A stretch of DNA of 7,893 bases. It comes from Achromobacter sp. (GTDB lineage Bacteria; Pseudomonadota; Gammaproteobacteria; Burkholderiales; Burkholderiaceae_B). This document shows positions 1 to 5,602 of the stretch, piece after piece. A model generated the notes under the pieces. It was given only the letters and a program-made list of their open reading frames with translations. It was not told the origin of the DNA and searched no databases. Both the position numbers and the translations under genes were made by a program. Location of the stretch: assembly GCA_003454835.1 (NCBI GenBank), contig DMTA01000288.1, forward strand, positions 1 to 7,893. Reading direction: 5' to 3'. Numbering within the stretch: the first letter of the stretch is position 1; each line of letters begins with the position of its first letter.

Positions 1-1
1 C

Positions 2-394
2 GCCAGCGCGCTGCCGCCTGTCTCCGCTGGCCGCACGACCGCGCCCGCGCCTGCCAGCCGCGACGTGCAACCCTACTCGGGTTATGGCTTCGCCATCCGC
101 GCGCCCCAGGCCGCCGACCGTTCGATCATGGACAGCACCATCGTGCAGGAAGCCCTGGCCCAGGGCTGCAAGGTGCGTAAGCCGCCGCGTCAGATCGTGA
201 TCAGCCGCAATGCCGGTCCGTTGAACCTTGACGAGATCGTATTCCCGCAGGGATGCTTCGGCACTCGCACCACGCCACCGTTGTATGGCGTGGGCACCGT
301 CCAGGCTCCGGCACGCGACGCAGGCCAATACCTGGTGTTCGACTACGACGACCAGGCCCGCGAGCGTCTGATCGACTACCTGAACAGACAGTGA
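2..394 (+). CDS. 3' end of an unrecognised protein with an Ala/Pro-rich linker (5' end outside window)
   Basis: The frame is open from the first complete codon at position 2 to TGA at 392-394, giving 130 visible residues. The gene probably begins upstream; a GTG at 65 is an internal alternative start, but the frame before it reads like a coding Ala/Pro/Thr-rich linker. A compact region of about 107 residues follows, starting near VQPYSGYGF and ending DYLNRQ. It has two cysteines (in QGCKV and QGCFG) that could form a disulfide if the protein is exported. I recognise no family and no catalytic motif. The stop is directly followed in frame by a second stop (TAA, 395-397), and a strong hairpin begins six bases after the TGA, so this appears to be the last gene of its transcript. 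Function is unknown; that it is coding is fairly secure from composition and the clean ending. Confidence 0.75.
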   Translation, partial: ASALPPVSAGRTTAPAPASRDVQPYSGYGFAIRAPQAADRSIMDSTIVQEALAQGCKVRKPPRQIVISRNAGPLNLDEIVFPQGCFGTRTTPPLYGVGTVQAPARDAGQYLVFDYDDQARERLIDYLNRQ

Positions 395-400
395 TAAGCG

Positions 401-433
401 AGGCCTTCGCCGCAGCACGACCGGCGAAGGCCT
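401..433 (+). terminator. Perfect 12-bp hairpin, probable transcription terminator
   Basis: AGGCCTTCGCCG at 401-412 is exactly complementary to CGGCGAAGGCCT at 422-433, with a 9-base loop at 413-421. It starts six bases after the TGA of the upstream gene. No T-tract follows on either strand, so it is not a textbook intrinsic terminator. It could act with Rho, or protect a 3' end, as GC-rich hairpins after stop codons often do. The stem and its position are seen directly; the function is inferred. Confidence 0.55.
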
Positions 434-459
434 TGGCCGGTCGCCAGCCGCGATATTGT
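433..459 (+). promoter_or_regulatory. Weak candidate promoter for the GAF-LytTR gene
   Basis: The gap 395-550 is GC-rich except for a small AT-rich island, GATATTGTCAT, starting at 452. TATTGT at 454-459 matches the -10 consensus at four of six positions. TTGGCC at 433-438 is the only -35-like hexamer nearby, at a short 15-base spacing, and it overlaps the end of the hairpin at 401-433. This is only the best place I can point to for a promoter. Confidence 0.18.
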
Positions 460-536
460 CATCGCTCGCCGCCCGGTGCAGAATCCTGCCAGGGCGCGCA
501 CGGCACGACAACGCCCGCGACGCGCAACGCCGCATC

Positions 537-544
537 AAGGGGAA
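537..544 (+). promoter_or_regulatory. Ribosome-binding site that fixes a GTG start at 551
   Basis: AAGGGGAA lies six bases before GTG at 551. The in-frame ATG at 476 has no such site, and the 25 residues it would add are Arg/Pro/Ala-rich and unlike a folded domain. This argues for the GTG as the true start of the GAF-LytTR gene. Confidence 0.65.
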
Positions 545-550
545 CCGCCC

Positions 551-1465
551 GTGAAGGATGTTGTTGGCCAGTATCAGACACACCCCATCACCCTGCTCGA
601 GTCGAATCCGTCATCCGACTGGCTCTATCACTGCGCCATGAGCCTGCTCAAGCTGCCCGCGGACGATGCGATCTCTGAACAGCTTGCCTACATGGGCGAA
701 ACCTCGGACATCGACCGGGCCTGGATGATCGAGTACCGCCCCGACATGCTCCGGCTGCGCAATACCCACGAATGGTGCCGCGGCCAGACCGAACCCTTCG
801 TCGCCGAACTGCAAGACGTGCCGACCACGCTGATCGCCTGGCTGCACCGGTTCATGGTCAAGGGCCAGGCGGTCGCCATCCACGACGTCAACGATCTGCC
901 CCGCACCGCACGCGTCATCCAGGCGGAGTTCCAGCGCCAGGGCAACAAAAGTGTGCTCAGCGTGCCGGTAAGCCATGACGGCAAGCTGCAGGGCATCATC
1001 GGTTTCGACACCACCGTGCGGCACAGGCACTGGTCCGCCGGCGAGGTCGGCGCGCTGTACCAATGCGCCAACCTGATCGGACAGGCCAAGTACGGCAGCG
1101 GCCGCACGCGCGTGCCGCCAGGCAATCCCGCCGCATCGGTTGTCTACCTGAGCATGCGCGGCGTCGTGCGGGGCGTTCAGCCCGAAGCCATCGTGGGCGT
1201 GCGCTCGGCGGGCAACTACAGTGAGATCTGGCTGGACGACGGCTCGATGGTGCTGGACTCCCGCGCGCTCGGCGTCTGGTCCACCCTCCTGCCCGAGCAG
1301 ACCTTCTTTCGCGTGCACCGCACCGCGATTGCAAACGCATTGCATGTCATGGACGTCGACCGCAGAAGCGTCGACCGTTGGCTGATACGGATGCGGGCCG
1401 TGGACGAGACTTGGCCGGTGTCCCGTTCGTACCGCAAACCGCTGCGCGAACGCATGGGAATCTGA
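551..1465 (+). CDS. GAF-LytTR transcriptional regulator
   Basis: Predicted 304-residue cytoplasmic regulator. Residues about 25-178 look like a GAF sensor domain: the THEWCRGQTEPFVAELQDVP stretch and later VLSVPVSHDGKLQGIIGFDT are typical of GAF modules that bind small ligands or sense redox state. Residues about 198-302 form a LytTR DNA-binding domain, shown by IVGVRSAGNYSEIWLDDGS (214-232), FFRVHRTAIAN (252-262) and the C-terminal PVSRSYRKPLRER (289-301). LytTR proteins bind short direct repeats upstream of their targets. Most carry a receiver domain; here no receiver or membrane segment precedes the domain, so the protein is probably controlled by a ligand and not by a partner kinase. The start is GTG at 551, supported by AAGGGGAA at 537-544; an ATG at 476 is possible but unlikely. 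The gene lies 152 bp upstream of ampH in the same direction, making that operon a plausible but unproven target. Domain calls are confident; ligand and target are unknown. Confidence 0.9.
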   Translation: MKDVVGQYQTHPITLLESNPSSDWLYHCAMSLLKLPADDAISEQLAYMGETSDIDRAWMIEYRPDMLRLRNTHEWCRGQTEPFVAELQDVPTTLIAWLHRFMVKGQAVAIHDVNDLPRTARVIQAEFQRQGNKSVLSVPVSHDGKLQGIIGFDTTVRHRHWSAGEVGALYQCANLIGQAKYGSGRTRVPPGNPAASVVYLSMRGVVRGVQPEAIVGVRSAGNYSEIWLDDGSMVLDSRALGVWSTLLPEQTFFRVHRTAIANALHVMDVDRRSVDRWLIRMRAVDETWPVSRSYRKPLRERMGI

Positions 1466-1492
1466 GCCGGGACCGCAGGCGGCAAAGCCGGT

Positions 1493-1522
1493 CAACATGC
1501 CATTCATCACGCCGGGATGTTG
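1493..1522. promoter_or_regulatory. Inverted repeat in the regulator-ampH gap (operator or weak terminator)
   Basis: CAACATGCC at 1493-1501 faces GGGATGTTG at 1514-1522, complementary at eight of nine positions around a 12-base centre. It lies 28 bases after the regulator's stop. TTTCG follows the right arm, so a weak terminator is possible; a binding site for a dimeric regulator is the alternative. LytTR proteins normally prefer direct repeats, so this dyad need not be the GAF-LytTR site. Confidence 0.35.
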
Positions 1523-1529
1523 TTTCGTC

Positions 1530-1559
1530 CTGACGCCAGTGGCTGCGCAGGCAGATTTT
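1530..1559 (+). promoter_or_regulatory. Weak candidate promoter for the ampH operon
   Basis: CTGACG at 1530-1535 resembles a -35 box (four of six), and GATTTT at 1554-1559, after an 18-base spacer, is a poor -10 (three of six). It is the only AT-rich stretch in the 152-bp gap, about 58 bases before the start codon. A weak core promoter would suit an activator-dependent operon, but the match is too poor for more than a candidate. Confidence 0.2.
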
Positions 1560-1587
1560 GGGATCATCGCGGCATGCGGAGGGACAC

Positions 1588-1596
1588 CCGTTCCTC
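1588..1596 (+). promoter_or_regulatory. LytTR (AlgR-like) half-site candidate
   Basis: CCGTTCCTC matches the AlgR-type LytTR recognition sequence CCGTTCGTC at eight of nine positions and lies 21 bases before the ampH start codon. Similar elements are CCGTTCGTA at 1423-1431, inside the end of the regulator gene (eight of nine), and TGTTTCGTC at 1521-1529 (six of nine). None pair at the roughly two-turn spacing expected of LytTR direct repeats, and such short GC-rich words occur often by chance. Confidence 0.2.
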
Positions 1597-1617
1597 GCCC
1601 CCTTCAGAGAGAACCGC

Positions 1618-2763
1618 ATGCTGACGCCCCGCCTTCTACCGCGCATCCCCGTACTCGTTTTGAGCGCCGCCTGCGCACTGGGCGCGGGCCAGGCCCGGGC
1701 CGCCGACCTGGCCTTGCAGGATGCCGTGTCCATGGCCGGCATGCAGTTGTATCTGAACGGCGGCGCGCCCGGCCTGATCATCGCGGCGGTCCGCGGCAAT
1801 GACGTGGTGGTCCAGGGCTACGGCGAAACCGCGCCAGGCAGCGGCGCCGAACCCAACGGCCAGTCCATCTTCCGTATCGCGTCGGTCTCCAAAGTGTTCG
1901 CGGGCGACGTGCTGGCTTCGCTGGCGGCCAAGGGCAAGCTCAAGCTGACAGATCCCCTCTCAAAGTACGCGCCCGACAACGCCAAGGTCGACATCAACGG
2001 CCGTCCGATCACGCTGCTGGACCTGGCGACGCATTCCGCAGGCCTGCCGCGCGAACTGCCCAACCCGGACGCCAAGCCCTCCGAAAATCCGTTCTCCGCC
2101 TTCGACCGCGCCTACTACTGGAAATGGATGGGCAGCCACAAGCCGGCCTACGCGCCCGGCACCACCACGCTGTACTCCAACCTGGGCTATGGCCTGCTGG
2201 GCGATGCGCTGGCCAAGGCCGGCGGCGCGGACTATTCGGCCGTGCTCGCGGCCGAGGTCTTCAAGCCCGCCGGCATGACCGACACCACCAACGTGCTGGC
2301 CGAGCCGCAGAAAAAACGCCTGATGACCGGCGTGGATCCCTTCGACAAGCCGGATCCCAATGCGGTCGTGCCCGACGTCATGTACGCCAGCGCCGGCGTG
2401 TATTCCACGGCCGACGACATGGTGCGCTGGATGCGCTGGCACCTGGACGGCGCCAAGCTGGCTCGCGAGAACGCCCTGCTGGCGCACACGATGTGGCTGC
2501 CCTACGACGGACTGAAGTCCGTCGTAGGCACCGAGGTCACGGATGGCGACGGCATGGGGCTGGGCTGGGTGGTAACGCTGCCGCGCAACGGCTCGCCACT
2601 GCTGCTGGGCAAAAGCGGCGGTCTAGGCGGCTTCATGTCGTACGTGGTGCTGTCACCCAACCGCGACCTGGGCGTGTTCGTCGTCGCCAGCCGCGTGAAC
2701 TTCGGGATGTTCAACAACATCCATGCGCAGGTGCGCGAACTGGCGGCCGAGCTGGCGCGGTGA
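1618..2763 (+). CDS. ampH: AmpH-like D-alanyl-D-alanine carboxypeptidase/endopeptidase (class C beta-lactamase fold)
   Basis: Predicted 381-residue periplasmic serine hydrolase, close to the 385 of E. coli AmpH, which trims peptidoglycan peptides as a DD-carboxypeptidase and DD-endopeptidase. The N-terminus is a Sec signal peptide (basic start, hydrophobic PVLVLSAACALGAG, likely cleavage after ARA at residue 28). The SxxK nucleophile motif is SVSK, 89-92; the second motif is YSN, 186-188; the third is KSG, 332-334. AmpH-like landmarks include YGETAPG (68-74), DPLSKYAP (112-119), PITLLDLATHSAGLPRE (130-146) and GGVYST-like SAGVYST (258-264). No lipobox is seen. ATG at 1618 is chosen because AGAGAGAA precedes it and it gives a proper signal peptide; the frame extends 20 codons upstream without improving it. 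It is the first gene of a three-gene cluster: its stop overlaps the GTG of the next gene. The family fit is recalled, not aligned; another AmpC-like hydrolase is the alternative. Confidence 0.88.
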   Translation: MLTPRLLPRIPVLVLSAACALGAGQARAADLALQDAVSMAGMQLYLNGGAPGLIIAAVRGNDVVVQGYGETAPGSGAEPNGQSIFRIASVSKVFAGDVLASLAAKGKLKLTDPLSKYAPDNAKVDINGRPITLLDLATHSAGLPRELPNPDAKPSENPFSAFDRAYYWKWMGSHKPAYAPGTTTLYSNLGYGLLGDALAKAGGADYSAVLAAEVFKPAGMTDTTNVLAEPQKKRLMTGVDPFDKPDPNAVVPDVMYASAGVYSTADDMVRWMRWHLDGAKLARENALLAHTMWLPYDGLKSVVGTEVTDGDGMGLGWVVTLPRNGSPLLLGKSGGLGGFMSYVVLSPNRDLGVFVVASRVNFGMFNNIHAQVRELAAELAR

Positions 2764-3932
2764 AGCCTTTGCATCGAATGCTGCGCCAGACCGCGGCGGC
2801 GGCGCTGTTTGCCGCGGCCGCGCACGGCGCGTCGGCGCAGCAGGCAAGAGACATCTTCAAGACCGAGATCTTCCTCACGCCCTACAGCGACCTGGCCGAC
2901 GGCGACGAGTCGTATCCGCGCCTGAACGGCAGGTTCCTGCTGATGACCGGCTACACCGGCTTTTTCGGCGTGCACGACGCCAACGGCCAGCTTCCGCGCT
3001 CGCACTGGAGCAGCGTGCAGCCCACCGCCGAAGCCGCGCTGGTGCTGCAACTGACGCGCGAGTTCTCGATCCGCACCAAGGCCACGTTCAACTCGTCCAC
3101 CAACGACACGAAGGACAACGCCTTTTCCGATCTGGGCGTGAACCTGGACAACCTGTTCGCCGCCTACACCGCCGACAACTACGCGTTGTACGGCGGCAAG
3201 ATGGACCTGGGCTTTGGCGACGCGTGGCACGTCGTGGACGGGCTGTATTCGGGTTTCAACGAGAACTCGGAATTCCGCGGCTCGATCGGCGTTGGCGGAC
3301 GCTACACCCTGGACACGTCGGGCCGCGGCACGCATTCCGTTGCCGCCCTCGTGTTCAAGCGCGACAACACCGCCATGAACCGCAGGTTCAGCCTGGACGG
3401 CGGTCTGCTCGGACCCGATGACCCGCCGATGTTCAGCGATCAGCTCAAGTCATTCATCCTTTCGTATGACTTTCGCGACCTGCCCGGACTGCCGGGCATA
3501 TCGGGCGGGGTTGACGCCGGGCGGCTGCACCTGGATCCGGACCAGGGAAAAAGCGCCACCACGGTATCGGCCCGCCTCAGTTACGACACGCCGTTGGGCG
3601 ATGCATGGAACCTGAACTGGTTCAACGAGGCTACATATTCGAGCGCCTTTCGCGGCGCGCCGGTTTCCAACGGCAATGGCGTAACCTCGGTGTCGTTGTC
3701 TCGAGACCGCTGGCAGGTCACCGCAACGGCTGCCGTACGCAAGCTGACCGGCGGCGGCCAGACGCTGGGCCGGTATGGCCTGCTGGACAGTACGGATTGG
3801 GGAGTATCGGGCGCAGTCACCTACGTCACGCCCGTGGGGTTGATCGTGCAGGCCGGAATCACGCACCAGCGCGACCAAGCCTTGCGTCTCAACCAGGGCG
3901 TCTTTCGCATCGCTTACCAAGCAGGATTCTGA
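2760..3932 (+). CDS. Outer-membrane beta-barrel protein, family not recognised
   Basis: Predicted 390 residues from GTG at 2760, which overlaps the ampH TGA as GTGA and suggests translational coupling. ATG at 2778 (384 residues) is an alternative; both give a signal peptide (hydrophobic TAAAALFAAAA, likely cleavage after GASA at residue 26). The mature part lacks long hydrophobic helices and shows alternating amphipathic strands rich in Tyr, Gly, Asn, Asp and Ser, such as EAALVLQLTREFSIRTKATF (91-110), NYALYGGKMDLGFG (140-153), HSVAALVFKRD (192-202) and SATTVSARLSYDTP (265-278). It ends VFRIAYQAGF, with the terminal Phe typical of barrels inserted by the BAM machinery. Its length would fit roughly 14-18 strands. 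No porin or TonB-receptor domain could be assigned, and there is no plug-like N-terminal region. Its place between two periplasmic hydrolases suggests it passes their substrate or product, or anchors them at the outer membrane; that is inference. Confidence 0.82.
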   Translation: MKPLHRMLRQTAAAALFAAAAHGASAQQARDIFKTEIFLTPYSDLADGDESYPRLNGRFLLMTGYTGFFGVHDANGQLPRSHWSSVQPTAEAALVLQLTREFSIRTKATFNSSTNDTKDNAFSDLGVNLDNLFAAYTADNYALYGGKMDLGFGDAWHVVDGLYSGFNENSEFRGSIGVGGRYTLDTSGRGTHSVAALVFKRDNTAMNRRFSLDGGLLGPDDPPMFSDQLKSFILSYDFRDLPGLPGISGGVDAGRLHLDPDQGKSATTVSARLSYDTPLGDAWNLNWFNEATYSSAFRGAPVSNGNGVTSVSLSRDRWQVTATAAVRKLTGGGQTLGRYGLLDSTDWGVSGAVTYVTPVGLIVQAGITHQRDQALRLNQGVFRIAYQAGF

Positions 3933-3939
3933 GGCCGAC

Positions 3940-5526
3940 ATGCACAGCACAACCACGCGCATTACCGCAACGATCGCAACGACCATTATTGCCCTGGCCG
4001 GGGTCGCGCCGGCCTGGTCGCAACCGGTGCCAATCACTCCCGCCGACTACCCGCCGGCGGACGCGGTCACCATCCCGGCCGGCAGCCGCGAACGCGCCGT
4101 TCAGGAGCTGCCCGGCGTCATCAAGGACATCATGCAACGCAGCCAGGTGCCGGGCCTGGCCGTCGCGGTCGTCATCGACGGCAAGACCGTGCTGACGCAA
4201 GGCTACGGCACGCGCGAGGCCGGCAAGGATGCGCCGGTGGATGCCAACACGGTGTTCCAGATCGCGTCCATTTCCAAATCGCTGTCGGCGACGGTGGCCG
4301 CCATCCAGATCACGCAGCGCAAGGCCACATGGGACGATCCCGTGTCGCGATACTTGCCCGGCTTTGCGCTCAGCAACGCCTATGTATCCGAACACGCCTC
4401 CATCGGGGATTTCTTCGCGCACCGCACGGGGCTGCCTCCCACGGCGGGCGACGACCTGGAAGACCTGGGCTTTTCCCGCAACGACATCATCGCGCGTCTG
4501 CGCCTCGTGCCGCTCACCCCTTTCCGCACGTCGTATCACTACGCCAACTTCAGCACCACGATCGGCGCCGAGGCCGTGGCCCGCGCGGCGGGACGCCCGT
4601 GGGAGCAGCTTGCCGACGAACAGCTCTTCAAGCCGCTGGGCATGGCATCGACCAGCTACCGCTACGCCGATTTCGAGGCGCACGGCAATCGCGCCTTGCT
4701 GCACGCGTACCAGAATGGGCGTTTCGTGCAGGCGGGCAAGCGCAACGCCGATGCGCAGGCGCCCGCGGGCGGCGTGTCCTCCACGGTGGTGGACCTGGCG
4801 CAGTGGCTGAAACTGCTGCTGGCCGATGGCCAACATCAGGGCAAGCCGCTGGCCGCCCCCGGCGCGCTGCTGCCTGCGCTGTCGCCGCAAGCCTTAAGCG
4901 CCCCCGCGCCCGACCTGAATACGCGATCCGGCTTCTATGGCTATGGGTTTAACGTCAACACGGAAACCGGCGGCCGCCCTGCAATGGGGCATTCCGGCGC
5001 CTTCCTGGTGGGGACGGGAACCACCTTCCGCATCGTGCCCTCCGCCGGCATCGGCATCGTCGTGCTGACCAATGGCGCCCCGGTTGGCGCGGCGGAAGCC
5101 GTGGCCGCCACGTTCACCGACATCGCGCTGTACGGCAAGTCCTCGCGCGACTGGTATGCGGCGTACAACGGCGCCATGAAGAAGCTGTTCGAACCGCAGG
5201 CGGACCTGACCGGAAAGCCCGATCCCGCCAAGCCTGCCGCGCCAAAAGCGTTGTCGCAGTACACCGGCACATTCGACAACCCGTACTACGGCCCCGCCCG
5301 GATCGAGGAAGCCTACGGCGCGCTGACATTGGTGCTGGGACCGAAGGACATGCGCTTTCCCGTGCGCCACTGGGACGGCGACACGTTTGCCTTTGCGCCG
5401 GCCGGCGAAGCCGAAATGCTCGCCTCGCGGGCGTCCATCGTCTTCAAGATGGACCAGGGGCGGGCGCAGGGCTTTGACATCAAGTACTACGACGACAGCG
5501 GGCTGGGCCACTGGAACCGCAAATAG
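3940..5526 (+). CDS. Periplasmic serine hydrolase, penicillin-binding/beta-lactamase type, with C-terminal DUF3471-like domain
   Basis: Predicted 528 residues. The N-terminal signal peptide has a hydrophobic core TIATTIIALAGVAPA and likely cleavage after AWS, residue 27. The catalytic domain spans about 50-400, with the SxxK motif SISK (110-113), the Tyr motif YAN (201-203) and the third motif HSG (351-353), as in class C beta-lactamase-like esterases, D-aminopeptidases and PBP-type peptidases. GYGTREAG, DPVSRYLPGF and HRTGLPP are family landmarks. A linker rich in Pro, Ala and Lys (about 421-436) leads to a DUF3471-like beta domain (437-528, YTGTFDNPYYGPARI, then HWDGDTFAF), a frequent C-terminal partner of this family that may shape substrate access. 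ATG at 3940 is seven bases after the barrel gene's stop, and the TGAGG overlapping that stop can serve as ribosome-binding site, so the genes are almost surely co-transcribed. It is a distant relative of the AmpH-like gene upstream, not a recent duplicate. Substrate cannot be read from sequence. Confidence 0.9.
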   Translation: MHSTTTRITATIATTIIALAGVAPAWSQPVPITPADYPPADAVTIPAGSRERAVQELPGVIKDIMQRSQVPGLAVAVVIDGKTVLTQGYGTREAGKDAPVDANTVFQIASISKSLSATVAAIQITQRKATWDDPVSRYLPGFALSNAYVSEHASIGDFFAHRTGLPPTAGDDLEDLGFSRNDIIARLRLVPLTPFRTSYHYANFSTTIGAEAVARAAGRPWEQLADEQLFKPLGMASTSYRYADFEAHGNRALLHAYQNGRFVQAGKRNADAQAPAGGVSSTVVDLAQWLKLLLADGQHQGKPLAAPGALLPALSPQALSAPAPDLNTRSGFYGYGFNVNTETGGRPAMGHSGAFLVGTGTTFRIVPSAGIGIVVLTNGAPVGAAEAVAATFTDIALYGKSSRDWYAAYNGAMKKLFEPQADLTGKPDPAKPAAPKALSQYTGTFDNPYYGPARIEEAYGALTLVLGPKDMRFPVRHWDGDTFAFAPAGEAEMLASRASIVFKMDQGRAQGFDIKYYDDSGLGHWNRK

Positions 5527-5528
5527 CT

Positions 5529-5541
5529 GAATCCCGCAGAT
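5529..5541 (+). repeat. First copy of a shared intergenic motif (AATCCCGCAGAT)
   Basis: AATCCCGCAGAT at 5530-5541 lies just after the hydrolase stop. It recurs with one change as AATCCCGCATAT at 6629-6640, just after the next gene's stop. A shorter copy, GAATCCCG (5583-5590, matching 5529-5536), abuts the ribosome-binding site of the GGDEF gene. The 5527-5602 gap also has a small CCCG-CTT-CGGG hairpin (5553-5563) and a weak promoter-like pair, TTCCCA (5541-5546) and CTACAG (5564-5569). Confidence 0.4.
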
Positions 5542-5602
5542 TCCCATCAGTCCCCGCTTCGGGCTACAGTGCTCGTTCCTCGGAATCCCGAAAGGATCAA
5601 GC

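Noticed and set aside
476..550. A 25-residue extension of the GAF-LytTR protein from ATG 476
   Set aside because: It has no ribosome-binding site and an Arg/Pro-rich low-complexity sequence, while GTG 551 has AAGGGGAA at good spacing.
1471..1493. A terminator hairpin right after the GAF-LytTR stop (GACCG/CGGTC, CGGC-AAA-GCCG)
   Set aside because: The possible stems are only four to five pairs, are mutually exclusive and have no T-tract. The dyad at 1493-1522 is stronger.
611..1567. A 318-codon - strand frame opposite the GAF-LytTR gene
   Set aside because: Its product is low in motif content and rich in His, Ala and Val, while the + strand shows two real domains.
2124..2759. A long N-terminal extension of the barrel protein overlapping ampH
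   Set aside because: The upstream part is Arg/Gly-rich out-of-frame ampH sequence. The real protein begins with a signal peptide at 2760 or 2778.
3889..4890. A 333-codon - strand frame opposite the second hydrolase
   Set aside because: It is Arg/Gly/Gln/His-rich without motifs and fully antisense to a gene with all three catalytic motifs.
1618..5526. A recent tandem duplication of the two serine hydrolases
   Set aside because: Beyond the catalytic motifs the two proteins differ widely in sequence and length (381 and 528 residues), so they are distant family members.
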